NCBI RefSeq assembly: GCF_900104675.1 | Contig: NZ_LT629945.1 | Location: 539,273-603,272, forward strand | DNA: 64,000 nucleotides | Reading direction: 5' to 3' | From: Angelakisella massiliensis | GTDB taxonomy: Bacteria; Bacillota; Clostridia; Oscillospirales; Ruminococcaceae | In this document: positions 43,665 through 52,635 of the stretch, piece after piece | How positions within the stretch are numbered: the first letter of the stretch is position 1 | How the letters are laid out: every line of letters starts with the position of its first letter | The notes under the pieces: generated by a model | Told to the model about the DNA's origin: nothing | Seen by the model: the letters and a program-made list of their open reading frames with translations, nothing else | Databases searched by the model: none | Position numbers and translations under genes: made by a program

Positions 43665-46097
43665 TTAGTTCTGTACGGTTTCTTCTAAACGGGTGGTCAT
43701 GATACGGTAGAGCTGGGTGTCCTTCGGGAAATCGTCCTTGAAGGGAACGATGGTCGAGCCGTAGAAGATCAGCCCCTCACCGGCATTGGAATTGGTGATG
43801 TAGTTCTGCTGGCTGGGCGAGATGTTCAGCGCCTTCGAGAGAATCTGCCGGTCGCCGGACGCCTGATTCAGAAGGTAGACAAAATCCGAGTTTTCAAAAA
43901 TGTTCTCCACCTCGCGGGAGGCAAGAAGATCCTTGACGTTCTGCGTGATTCCGGTCGGGATGCCGCCCCATTTTCTGAAACGCTTCCAGATTTCCACGCT
44001 GTACGCGGCGGTCTGTTCCTCTTTCAGCAAAAGGTGGAACTCGTCCATGTAGTAGCGCGTTGCCTTGTGCTGGGCGCGGTTGATGGTAACTCTGTTCCAC
44101 ACCTGATCCTGCACGATCAGCATACCGAGTTTTTTGAGCTGCTTGCCAAGTTCGCGGATGTCATAGCAGACAAAGCGGTTGTTGACATCCACATTCGTTC
44201 TGTGATTGAAGACGTTCAGAGAGCCGTGAACATAGATTTCAAGGGCAGTTGCAATGCGCTGTGCCTCCGGCTCCTTCTGATTTCTCAGAATGTTGTAGAG
44301 GTCTTCGAGGATCGGCATTTTCTCCGGCTTGGGGTCTGCAAGAAACTCCTGATAGACCATGCGGACACTGCGGTCAATGATGGTCTTCTCAACCGGCTGC
44401 AAGCCGTCCTTGCCGCCGACAATCAGCTCACACATAGAGAGGATGAAGTCGGATTTCAGCGTCAGCGGGTTTTCCTCTTCGGAGTAGTTCGTGTTGATGT
44501 CCAGCGGATTGATGTAATCCGTGCTGACCGGCGAGATGCGGATGACCTGACCGCCGAGCTTCTGCACGAGGGGAAAATACTCGGCTTCGGGGTCGCAGAC
44601 GATGATGTCATCCTCTGTGATGAGGAAGGCGTTCGTCATTTCACGCTTGGCGGAGAAGGACTTACCGGAACCGGGCGTACCCAAGATCAGCCCGTTGGGG
44701 TTCTTGAGCTGCTTGCGGTCCACCATGATCATGTTGTTGGACAGCGCATTCAGCCCGTAGTAGAGAGCTTCGCCGCCCTGAAAAAGCTCCTGCGTGGTGA
44801 ACGGCACGAAAACCGCTGTGCTGGAAGTGGTCAGTCCTCGTTCGATTTCCACCTGATTGACGCCGATAGGCAAAGAGGACATCAGCCCTTCCTCCTGCTG
44901 GAAGTCAAGACGCTTGAGCGCACAGTTATACTTTTGAGCAATGGCGGCGGTCTGGAACACCGCGTTTTCGAGCTTCTGGCGGTTGGTTGCCGTATTCATG
45001 ATGAGGATGGTCACAAGGAACAGTCTCTCATTGCGGGTCTGGAGATCCTGCAACAGACGCTTTGCCTCACCGCCGAAGGTGGCAAGATCGGACGGGATGA
45101 TGTCCATATCGTAGCCGGAGCGGACCGCCTTTTTCTGCTCTTCGATCTTCATCTTGTCGAGGTCGGTGATCTTCATCTTGATGCTCTTGATTGCCTTTGC
45201 CTGGTCAATCGTCCGGATATGAAAATTGACCGTGATGTTGCTGTCCATCTCAAGGAAGTCGGCAAGCATACGGTCATTGAGTTCCGGCGCGAGGATTTGG
45301 AGAAAGCTCACCGCACCGATGGTTCTGCCCATCTTGAAGCACTTGCCTTCACGGAAGTCAAAGGAAGTGGGCGCGATGAAATCCTTCGTGCTGAGTCCTG
45401 TCCGGACAACCATGTCAAAGGAAAAGCGGAACGGCTCATTGGTGTCCATGTTGAATACGTCATGAAGCACTTTCAGCCGCTCGTAGCCGGACAGCGGCTC
45501 GGTTCTCACACCGAGGGTTTTGAAGTTATTGAGAATGTCGGTTTCAATGCGTTCGAGCTTCGGCTTTGCCGTGCGGAGGGAGTCCGCCTCAATGCCGAAG
45601 GTGATGTACTTCTTCTTGACCAGTCCGTTGTTGCCCTTGGTGAGCTGACTTTGCAGCATACCGGAATACTCGGAGCGGATGTCGTTGAAGGCGTCCTCCT
45701 GTGCCGGAATGTTGATGCGCTTGCGAAACTCATTGAGACTTGCCTTCTGATTGATGAAGGAGAGCTGGACAAAGATCGAGCTGTCAAAGTAGTTCAGGAA
45801 ATCGCACCAGTTCTCGAAGATGGCAGTTTTGTCCTCGTTCTGCGCAAGCTGGTAGTTGATGTCCTCAAAGGCGATGGACTTCGTGTAGAGGCGGCTGTTC
45901 ACCTTGCAGATACCGTCGCGGCACATTTCCACATAGGGAATGGTCTGCTGGGCGGACTTGCGGACTTTCTTTGCCTTCCTATCCTTTTTCTTCTGCATGA
46001 CAATCCGCTTCTTTTCCTGAGCGGAAAGGGCATCGCCGTAAATGACGCCGTTTTTGACCGTCATCTTAGGCTTTGCCTTTGCTGTGCTGTTGTTCAA
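43665..46097 (-). CDS. VirB4-type conjugation ATPase
   Basis: An 810-residue ATPase that powers the type IV secretion channel. Walker A is GTPGSGKS (near residue 470), Walker B YYMDEFHLLL (near 680), followed by IPTGITQNVKDLL, the typical VirB4/TraE end. The N-terminal part (about 100-430) is the VirB4 docking domain. It overlaps the PrgI gene by 32 bases, as usual in Tn1549-like operons. Confidence 0.95.
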   Translation of the reverse strand: MNNSTAKAKPKMTVKNGVIYGDALSAQEKKRIVMQKKKDRKAKKVRKSAQQTIPYVEMCRDGICKVNSRLYTKSIAFEDINYQLAQNEDKTAIFENWCDFLNYFDSSIFVQLSFINQKASLNEFRKRINIPAQEDAFNDIRSEYSGMLQSQLTKGNNGLVKKKYITFGIEADSLRTAKPKLERIETDILNNFKTLGVRTEPLSGYERLKVLHDVFNMDTNEPFRFSFDMVVRTGLSTKDFIAPTSFDFREGKCFKMGRTIGAVSFLQILAPELNDRMLADFLEMDSNITVNFHIRTIDQAKAIKSIKMKITDLDKMKIEEQKKAVRSGYDMDIIPSDLATFGGEAKRLLQDLQTRNERLFLVTILIMNTATNRQKLENAVFQTAAIAQKYNCALKRLDFQQEEGLMSSLPIGVNQVEIERGLTTSSTAVFVPFTTQELFQGGEALYYGLNALSNNMIMVDRKQLKNPNGLILGTPGSGKSFSAKREMTNAFLITEDDIIVCDPEAEYFPLVQKLGGQVIRISPVSTDYINPLDINTNYSEEENPLTLKSDFILSMCELIVGGKDGLQPVEKTIIDRSVRMVYQEFLADPKPEKMPILEDLYNILRNQKEPEAQRIATALEIYVHGSLNVFNHRTNVDVNNRFVCYDIRELGKQLKKLGMLIVQDQVWNRVTINRAQHKATRYYMDEFHLLLKEEQTAAYSVEIWKRFRKWGGIPTGITQNVKDLLASREVENIFENSDFVYLLNQASGDRQILSKALNISPSQQNYITNSNAGEGLIFYGSTIVPFKDDFPKDTQLYRIMTTRLEETVQN

Positions 46098-46446
46098 GCT
46101 GCAATTCCTCCTGTTCTTTGATTTTCTGCTGAATTTCAGCGTAGAGATTGTTTGTGCGATAGGGACGCACCTTGTCCCGGATGAACATGGACTGTACGAT
46201 GTGGTACAGATACTTTTCGGCGGGCTGACCGTCCTTCTCGTAAAGCGCGAAGAAGATAAACGGGAGCATGATAACCACCATCAGCATTGCCGCCGTAGAC
46301 AAATCGAGATGCGCCTTCGCCAGAAAGAAGATCGGGACGCCGACTGCCGCAGCGATGGAAAAACAAATAAGCTGCCGCTTGGTCAGGTTGAACATGACCT
46401 TCGTTTTGACGCGGTTAAGATCCTTCGGGACCGGAACAAATGCCAT
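46066..46446 (-). CDS. PrgI-family membrane protein
   Basis: A 126-residue protein with the PrgI opening VPVPKDLNRVKTKVMFNLTKRQL and two membrane helices (about 27-47 and 51-70). PrgI-type proteins are VirB3-like inner membrane parts of Gram-positive conjugation channels and pair with VirB4, which follows directly. Confidence 0.9.
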   Translation of the reverse strand: MAFVPVPKDLNRVKTKVMFNLTKRQLICFSIAAAVGVPIFFLAKAHLDLSTAAMLMVVIMLPFIFFALYEKDGQPAEKYLYHIVQSMFIRDKVRPYRTNNLYAEIQQKIKEQEELQLEQQHSKGKA

Positions 46447-46903
46447 TGACTGTTTCCTCCTTTCTAAGCTGCCTTTCGTAGCGCAGCTTCATTTGTGCGG
46501 GATATTGATCCTCCTTCGGCTGACGCTTGCCCGTCCAGCGAAGCCCACCCGCTTTGCCTTGACAGATCCAGCCGGAAGCCCGAAGGCTTGCACCGTTTTC
46601 GCTTTCCAGCGTGTAGGTGATGATGCGCTTATAGCCCATAGCCGCAGCAGCTCTTGCCGCCGCGCCGTAGAGAAAGCTGCAAGCGTTCTTTGCGCCGTTG
46701 GTGCATAGCCTTGTAACCTCCAATGTGAAGCCGTCATCCAGATACCGGCTGACGGGACGCCCGGCGATGATTACACCGACCAGCTCACCGTCTGCTTCAC
46801 AGCCGATGGAGAACTTGTGACCGGCAACCGGCTTGTGATGTCGGTGATGCTGCCGGACATACTCGTTGGCGTCTCGAAGAGAGATGGGTTTTAGCCGCAG
46901 CAT
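46415..46903 (-). CDS. XF1762-like (GNAT-fold) protein
   Basis: A 162-residue protein beginning LRLKPISLRDANEYVRQHHRHHKP, with GHKFSIGCEADGELVGVIIAGRPVSR and LEVTRLCTNG, the XF1762 pattern known in mobile elements; GYKRIITYTLESENGASLRASG looks like an acetyltransferase fold. The ATG at 46903 is taken; it overlaps the MT-A70 gene by 13 bases and the PrgI gene by 32. A modification role on DNA, protein or toxin is possible but unproven. Confidence 0.7.
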   Translation of the reverse strand: MLRLKPISLRDANEYVRQHHRHHKPVAGHKFSIGCEADGELVGVIIAGRPVSRYLDDGFTLEVTRLCTNGAKNACSFLYGAAARAAAAMGYKRIITYTLESENGASLRASGWICQGKAGGLRWTGKRQPKEDQYPAQMKLRYERQLRKEETVNGICSGPEGS

Positions 46904-47460
46904 GGTGTTTCCTCCATAGGAAGATGAGCCGTGCATTCGACCTCGTTGCCCCAAACGTCCCAGCCTTCGGGAGACTGACGGGCAAAAAGCTCCACGCGGG
47001 GAAGGTCTCCCATGAGCCGAACAATGCGTTCCCGCGCTTCATCCGGCTTTTTGGAATGCTCTTCGATGTGGCTGAGGATGACCTGACGCACACCGGCGTC
47101 AACTCGCTTCGGGTGCCCCTTTGTGGCAAGGATGCAGATTTCGGCGTTCGCCCTTGTCCAATACCCCATGCCGGTGAAGAGATCGTCGTTCCTGCGGTTT
47201 TGCTTCACCCATACAAAAGCCACGGTCTTATAAGAAAAGCCCCATGCCGTCAGCACTTCGAGTGCTTCACAGAGGCACGGGAACGTGATCCAGAGGAACA
47301 GGGCGCAGTCCTTCGCAGCAAGCTCACCGACCGGAAGTGCCTTGATGTCCTCAATGCACATTGTTGGGTAGTGGCTTTCTGCCGACCGTCCCTGTCCCTT
47401 CTTGGAGTAAGTCCGATACGCCCAAGGGGGATCGGCGTAGATGATGCTGTACTTCTTCAT
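46891..47460 (-). CDS. MT-A70-family methyltransferase
   Basis: A 189-residue adenine methyltransferase with catalytic DPPW in IIYADPPWAYRTY (about 5-17) and the conserved end RVELFARQSPEGWDVWGNE. MT-A70 enzymes in bacteria methylate DNA adenine (N6). Start at the ATG at 47460 behind GGAGGTCGGCAGC. With the beta-class enzyme it gives the ICE two orphan methylases, likely for evading host restriction. Confidence 0.85.
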   Translation of the reverse strand: MKKYSIIYADPPWAYRTYSKKGQGRSAESHYPTMCIEDIKALPVGELAAKDCALFLWITFPCLCEALEVLTAWGFSYKTVAFVWVKQNRRNDDLFTGMGYWTRANAEICILATKGHPKRVDAGVRQVILSHIEEHSKKPDEARERIVRLMGDLPRVELFARQSPEGWDVWGNEVECTAHLPMEETPCCG

Positions 47461-47473
47461 GCTGCCGACCTCC

Positions 47474-48343
47474 TTAGTGCGCATGGAAGATGGATTTTGC
47501 AAGGCTTCCGGTCTTGAACAGCGAGAAGCACAGAATAACCGTGTACGCTGCCACAGAGAACAGAGCCGAATGAATGTTGTCTGCGATGATCATGCCGTTG
47601 ATCAGCACCGCATAGATGCCGACGCAGACCATGATGAGAAAGCCCTGAAATGCCAGAGCGAACAAGCCTTTCAGATAGTTCGTGCCGATGCTGCCCCATT
47701 CGCGGTTGCTCATGGTTGCGATGGGAATAGGCGCAATGCTCACGGTGCAGTAAATCTCAATCATGCGCCCGTAGAGGATGACCGTAATGAGGATCGCCAT
47801 GATTTTGAGGCACAAGCTGATCAGAAGAGTTTCTATTGACAGACCGAGCAGTTCTCCGACGCCCATGTTCTCCATGCCGGTACGCATCTGCGCAATCGTC
47901 GCGTCAATATCAATGCTGGTGTTGCCGTGGATTACTCCTGCTGCACCGGAAACCACGTTCTGCCCGATGTCGAATACTGCCATCACGATGTCAAACGTGT
48001 GTGTCACGAGGTAGATCGCCACAGCCGCCTTGAAAAACCACTTGAAGAACATCCAAGTGTCCATGTCGTGAAGGTTGTTTTTCTCGGTGATCATGGAAAT
48101 CAGCTCGTAGCACAAAACAAAGGTGATGATGATACCAGCGATGGGGACTATCACGTTTTCGGATAGTCCCCGGATCATCTGGTACACGCCGCCGTTCCAG
48201 CCGGACGGGGTTTGCCCGACCTCGGCGGCAATCGTTCCTACCTTCTCGTTGACATCGGTGAACATATTGGTCAGGTTGCTCTCGATCCATCCGATCAGCA
48301 TATCCTTGAGAGCCTGTTCGATCTTTTCTAAAATGCTGCCCAA
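47474..48343 (-). CDS. VirB6/TrbL-like channel protein
   Basis: A 289-residue polytopic membrane protein: helices near residues 65-87 (VIVPIAGIIITFVLCYELISM), 98-122, 168-192, 225-250 and 255-275. It matches the CD0411/TrbL-like proteins that follow maff2 in Tn1549-type operons and forms part of the mating channel. Ribosome site AAGGGTGGTGAAAT. Confidence 0.85.
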   Translation of the reverse strand: MGSILEKIEQALKDMLIGWIESNLTNMFTDVNEKVGTIAAEVGQTPSGWNGGVYQMIRGLSENVIVPIAGIIITFVLCYELISMITEKNNLHDMDTWMFFKWFFKAAVAIYLVTHTFDIVMAVFDIGQNVVSGAAGVIHGNTSIDIDATIAQMRTGMENMGVGELLGLSIETLLISLCLKIMAILITVILYGRMIEIYCTVSIAPIPIATMSNREWGSIGTNYLKGLFALAFQGFLIMVCVGIYAVLINGMIIADNIHSALFSVAAYTVILCFSLFKTGSLAKSIFHAH

Positions 48344-48382
48344 TATTTCACCACCCTTCGGTTAAGCTGGGCTTGCCGTGGA

Positions 48383-48478
48383 TTAGCCGAACAAACCGGA
48401 GAGCAGGGGGATGAGGGTCGTGCCGATCAGCACCACACCGCCGCCAGCCATGAGCTGCTTAATGCCCTGAGATTTTAC
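48383..48478 (-). pseudogene. maff2 C-terminal remnant
   Basis: The minus strand reads KSQGIKQLMAGGGVVLIGT and then TLIPLLSGLFG-stop, the conserved C-terminus of the Maff2 membrane protein of Tn1549-type ICEs. Homology stops at about 48477, in the middle of the conserved GAKSQG block. Upstream is unrelated DNA ending a serine recombinase module. The first part of maff2, and the coupling protein expected before it, are not in the window. Confidence 0.8.
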
Positions 48479-48509
48479 TGATGTGCGATAAAGAAGTAAT
48501 AGAAGTGTA

Positions 48510-48557
48510 AAAAATTTTGCCGTTCCTATCCGGCACTTGGCCATTGTGTCGGATAGG
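48510..48557 (-). terminator. Terminator of the serine recombinase gene
   Basis: CCTATCCGGCAC (48525-48536) pairs with GTGTCGGATAGG (48546-48557) with one G-T pair. On the minus strand a T tract lies about 10 bases after the stem. It starts a few bases after the recombinase stop. Confidence 0.7.
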
Positions 48558-48564
48558 TCGGGCG

Positions 48565-50100
48565 TTAGGCTTCGGGCAAGTCAATCTTGCCGACAAAGCT
48601 GTAATAAATCTCAATGTCCTGCCTGCGGGTGCCGTTCTCGTCATAACTGCACTCATGCACGACGATTTTCTCAATCATCTCCCGCAAGAGGGTGGGGGTA
48701 AGTTCCTCAAAGGCAAGGTGCTTTCGGACGATACCCATAAACTTTTCCGCGTTGACGGTGGCGGCCTGCGACTTGTCCAGTTCGGCCTGCAAAGCGGCGG
48801 CGCGGTCTTTCAGTTCCCGCTGTTCCTGCTCATAGTCTGCCGACAGTTCCATGAAACGCTCGTCGCTGATTTTGCCGTTCACATTGTCCTCATACAGCCG
48901 CTTGATAATGCGGCTCACTTCGGCAATGCGCTCCTGTGCCTGTTCAAGCTGCTTGGTGGCTGCGGCGGTCTTTCTCTTGCCGCCGATCTCGTTCTGCTGG
49001 ATAAGCAGCTTCACAAAGCGGCTCTCATGCTTGGCGGCATACTCGGTCACTTGCCGGAGATTGGAGAGGACACCGGCGGTCAACAGGTCGGTGCGGATAA
49101 AGTGCGCCGTACAGTCGCGGGTTCGCTTCTTGTAGCTGCCGCAGATGTAACAGTCCTGCTTGCGGTTCTTGTTCTGATACCGCTGCTGGTACATCACATG
49201 GCCGCAGTCGGCGCAGAACAGCATACCGGAGAACAGTCCCACTTCATCATAGCGGTTCGGGCGTTTGCGCTGCTTGCGTAACTCCTGCACGCGCTCCCAT
49301 GTTTCCCGGTCTATGATAGGCTCATGGTGGTTCTCAAAAACAGCCTGCTTCTCCACGGGGTTCTCTACACTGTGCTTGACCTTGTAAGAGGGCTTCTCCG
49401 TCTTGAAGTTTACCAGACAGCCGGTGTACTCCCGGTTTTCGAGGATATGAACGACGGTGTTCGTCGCCCATTTGCACTCATAGCCGGGGTGGTAGCGGCG
49501 TGTGCTGCCCGTCCTGCGGTATTCCAGCGTCCCCGGCGTGGGGATTTGCTGCTCCGTAAGCATACGGGCAATCTTGGTCGGGCCATTCCCGGCAAGGCAA
49601 AGCTGGTATATCTGCTGGACAACCGGCGCGGTTTCCTCGTCAACGATATAGTTCTCGTCCTCGTCCATGAGGTAGCCATAGACCGGCTTGCTGGTAACAG
49701 GCTTGCCGCTCATGCCTTTTGCTCGTTTTACTGCTTTGATTTTCTTGCTCGTATCTCTCACCAGCCATTCGTTGAACAGATTTCGCAGAGGGGTAAAATC
49801 GTTGTCCATGCCGCCGTTTGCGCTGTCCACATTGTCGTTGACAGCGATAAACCGCACTCCCTTTTGAGGGAACAGCATTTCCGTGTAAAACCCTACCTGC
49901 AAGTAGTTTCGCCCTAACCGGCTCATGTCCTTGACTATGACGGTTCCGACTTTCCCGGCCTCAATGTCTGCAAGCATGGCTTGAAAACCGGGACGCTGGA
50001 AGTTTGCGCCGGAAAAGCCGTCGTCGGTGTACCAGCGCAGATTGGTAAAGCCGTTCTGCTTGGCGTAGGTTTCCAAAATCCTTTTCTGAGACGAGATTTG
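48565..50100 (-). pseudogene. Large serine recombinase lacking its catalytic N-terminus
   Basis: About 512 codons remain open, starting SSQKRILETYAKQNGF and covering the rest of the resolvase domain (KDMSRLGRNYLQVGFYTEM), the Recombinase domain, a zinc ribbon (CADCGHVMY, CYICGSYKKRTRDC) and a C-terminal coiled coil. TnpX-type enzymes have about 40 residues before this point, including the nucleophile Ser in a RLSRDD-like motif. Here an in-frame TGA (50103-50101) and unrelated sequence replace them. The gene is thus inactive unless an unseen fusion exists. Confidence 0.8.
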
Positions 50101-50159
50101 TCAAGGTTATTTTCTCCCGCTGAATACAAATGTCCAACTTTACTGTGAATAGCTCAGAT

Positions 50160-50372
50160 ATAATAAACACAGAGCCGCAGAATGGCCAGGGTTGCCATCA
50201 CCGCCGCAATGATTAGGATGGTGTTTCGGTTTTCTCCGGCCACTCCGATGTCAATCATACTGGCCAGGGCAGTAGGCAGCAGCATGGCTGTCACAGCGGA
50301 GAGCAGCATCAGCGCCAAGAGGGCGGCCACATGCTTTCCGCTGAGTTTTACACGGGAAAAAATCGTACCCAT
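50160..50372 (-). pseudogene. N-terminal fragment of an ABC exporter
   Basis: From the ATG at 50372 (behind AAAGGAAAACT) the minus strand reads about 70 residues: KLSGKHVAALLALMLLSAV, then LPTALASMIDIGVAGE and a second hydrophobic segment. This is the start of an ABC exporter transmembrane domain. It breaks off at about 50160 against the recombinase fragment. It probably was a drug or lipid exporter gene controlled with the divergent TetR gene. Confidence 0.7.
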
Positions 50373-50408
50373 AGTTTTCCTTTCTGCTCGTCGTACTCGC
50401 ATTTTAGC

Positions 50409-50467
50409 TTGACAGGGCAAATAGCAAATGATAGTATAAATGAAACGATAGTATCATAGATGCTATG
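50409..50467 (+). promoter_or_regulatory. TetR promoter and operator-like palindrome
   Basis: TTGACA at 50409-50414 and TAGTAT at 50432-50437 (spacer 17) make a fair promoter. The repeat GATAGTAT occurs twice, and CATAGATGCTATG at 50455-50467 is a perfect palindrome around ATG, a good candidate for the TetR operator between the divergent genes. Confidence 0.45.
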
Positions 50468-50563
50468 AATATCACAGAAGCAGGCGTTGTCAATAGTCCG
50501 AGCGAAAGTGGAACAAATGACAATCCTTGTTTCAATGATACGCAATTAAAGGAGACGTTTCTT

Positions 50564-51091
50564 ATGCGAAGGACAACGGCTACAACAGACTATCTGAAAG
50601 AATGTATGGGTACAGCGTTGCTGGAACTAATGAAAGAAAAACCCATTGAAAAAATCAGTATTGAGGAGATGACTGCCAAGGCAGATGTAGGTCGCTCCAC
50701 TTATTTCCGTTATTTCAAAAGTAAAGATGAAGTTCTGTCTTTCAAAATCACATGTCTGTGGAAGCGCTTTTCCGACGAACACGGTGCTACCAACTTCGCC
50801 ACTGGTAGTTATGACGGCATCAGGCTGTTTTTTGAATTTTGCCTTTCCACTCGTCCTATTTGTGATCTGCTCTACTCAGCTGATCGCCAATATGTGATTC
50901 TAAACTTCTATTTACAAGAAGCGGCATCCATTGTCGCTAATGCCGATGCCAAAACGCACTACTTTATCCAATTTATTACATATGGATTGTTTGGGCTTAT
51001 GAATGCGTGGGTATTACGAGGCTATAAAGAAACCCCACAGGAAATGGCACAAATAGTTTGCGATTGGGAAGCATCTTCGGAGGAGAAATAA
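50564..51091 (+). CDS. TetR-family regulator
   Basis: A 175-residue regulator. The N-terminal HTH is clear (LLELMKEKPIEKISIEEMTAKADVGRSTYFRYF), followed by a ligand domain and a final LFGLMNAWVLRGYKETPQEM that fits the TetR_C7/DhaS-like type. The ATG at 50564 follows GGAGACGTTTCTT. It is divergent from the broken ABC exporter and 19 bases ahead of the cardiolipin synthase gene, so it probably controls the lipid operon. Confidence 0.85.
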   Translation: MRRTTATTDYLKECMGTALLELMKEKPIEKISIEEMTAKADVGRSTYFRYFKSKDEVLSFKITCLWKRFSDEHGATNFATGSYDGIRLFFEFCLSTRPICDLLYSADRQYVILNFYLQEAASIVANADAKTHYFIQFITYGLFGLMNAWVLRGYKETPQEMAQIVCDWEASSEEK

Positions 51092-51110
51092 CATAGAGGG
51101 GGGTAAACAT

Positions 51111-52628
51111 ATGGGAAAAATCATTCGACGCATTCTAACAATTATTCCAGCGGTGGCTTTACAATCGCTCTGGCTTTTGCTGTTGATGAAATGGCTGACC
51201 CCTTACGCACCGATTATTGTGTCACTGCTTTCCGTTGCAGCGTTTTTCTTGGTGGTATTTATTATTATAAAGAGAGATGAAACCGCTTATAAATTGCTTT
51301 GGCTGCTGGTTATTCTGTCACTACCTTTGGTAGGAGCGTTACTATATCTGCTCTTTGGAAATAAACGGACGGCCCGCCCTCTAAAAAGGCGCTTGCAGCA
51401 AGTTCAAAAGAGTTGCAATCCGCAGCCTCTTCCAATAAAAGAAGCGCCCTTTGACGGCGAAAAACGCATGGGGCAAACAGTGCGGTGGCTGGAAGAAAAA
51501 ACGCAATATCCGATGTGTGCAGTTGAGCAGGTTCGTTACTATCCGTTGGGCGATAATATGTTCCCTGATATGCTTGCCGATTTGAAAAATGCAAGAAACT
51601 CGATTTACGTAGAATACTTCATTATTGAGCCGGGGCATATGTGGGACGCAATCGTGAACGAACTGGAAGTAAAAATGGAGCAGGGCGTTGATGTACGTGT
51701 GATATACGATGATCTTGGCAGTATTTCTTCGTTCAATTTCAGTAATGTCCGTGAACTGAAAAAGAAAGGCATTCCATGTATTCCTTTTAATCCTTTCCTT
51801 GCCTTAAAAGGAACTGCAAACTATCGCGATCATCGCAAAATGCTGATTATTGACAACGAAGTTGCTTATAGCGGAGGTATCAACTTATCAGATCGGTATA
51901 TCAATTTGGAACATCCCTATGGACACTGGAAGGACACAGGCTTTCGGATTACTGGTGAGCCAGTAAAAAATTTTACCCATATGTTCTTGACCTTTTGGAA
52001 CGCATTTTCGCTGGAAAAAGAAGCAGGACAGCTTGCAATGCCCACATATCCCAAAAGGTATCCTGCGCCGCCGCACACATTTGATGGTTATGTGCTTAGT
52101 TACTACGATTCGCCCCTTAACCATGAAGCTACCAGTAATCAGCTCTTTATTGACTTGCTTTCTCAAAGCACGGATTACGCATGGTTTTTTACACCGTATC
52201 TTATGCTTGGCGATGACTTGATGGATGCAATGATTTCCGCTGCTCAACGTGGTGTAGACGTGCGGATCATTATGCCCGGCATCCCTGATAAGAAGCTGAT
52301 TTTCCGTATGTCTCGGAGCTTTTATCAGGTGTTGCTGACTGGCGGCATCAAGATTTATGAGTATACTCCCGGCTTCGTTCATGCAAAGAGCTTTGTATCA
52401 GACGACAAAGTTGCGACGATAGGAACTGTCAATCTGGACTACCGCAGTCTCTTTCTCCACTTTGAAAACAATTCGTTCTTTTATCGTTCCAGTATTATTG
52501 CAGCAATAAAGGACGATTTCATCGCTACACAGGCAAAATGTAAAGAGGTAAAGCCCTATGATATGAAACATTATTCGCGCCGCTGGGTCGTAGATGGTGT
52601 CCTTCGTATTTTCGCACCGCTATGTTGA
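51111..52628 (+). CDS. cls: Cardiolipin synthase
   Basis: A 505-residue phospholipase D family enzyme. Two N-terminal membrane helices (about 10-30 and 38-60) and a PLDNuc region (LVIFIIIKRDETAYKLLWLL-like) precede two HKD motifs: HRKMLIIDNEVAYSGGINL near 243 and HAKSFVSDDKVATIGTVNLD near 423. It joins two phosphatidylglycerols to cardiolipin. Ends ILRIFAPLC, as usual. Ribosome site GAGGGGGGTAAAC. First structural gene of the lipid operon. Confidence 0.95.
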   Translation: MGKIIRRILTIIPAVALQSLWLLLLMKWLTPYAPIIVSLLSVAAFFLVVFIIIKRDETAYKLLWLLVILSLPLVGALLYLLFGNKRTARPLKRRLQQVQKSCNPQPLPIKEAPFDGEKRMGQTVRWLEEKTQYPMCAVEQVRYYPLGDNMFPDMLADLKNARNSIYVEYFIIEPGHMWDAIVNELEVKMEQGVDVRVIYDDLGSISSFNFSNVRELKKKGIPCIPFNPFLALKGTANYRDHRKMLIIDNEVAYSGGINLSDRYINLEHPYGHWKDTGFRITGEPVKNFTHMFLTFWNAFSLEKEAGQLAMPTYPKRYPAPPHTFDGYVLSYYDSPLNHEATSNQLFIDLLSQSTDYAWFFTPYLMLGDDLMDAMISAAQRGVDVRIIMPGIPDKKLIFRMSRSFYQVLLTGGIKIYEYTPGFVHAKSFVSDDKVATIGTVNLDYRSLFLHFENNSFFYRSSIIAAIKDDFIATQAKCKEVKPYDMKHYSRRWVVDGVLRIFAPLC

Positions 52629-52635
52629 GGTTTTT

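Larger units (their letters stand above)
1..48478. mobile_element. Tn1549-like ICE (partial, cargo plus broken transfer operon)
   Basis: A relaxase module at 13.5-15.2 kb and a minus-strand transfer operon (48.3 to 30.6 kb) with PrgI, VirB4, VirB6-like, NlpC/P60, DUF4315, DUF4366, TopB, TTRAP and ArdA-like genes define an integrative conjugative element of the Tn1549 type. The defence and repair genes before and between these modules look like its cargo. No integrase that would excise the element is visible: the tyrosine recombinase at 18.8 kb sits in the hsdS locus. The left end lies outside the window. The right limit given is where maff2 is interrupted, not a true element end. The coupling protein gene expected upstream of maff2 is missing here. 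Confidence 0.75.
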
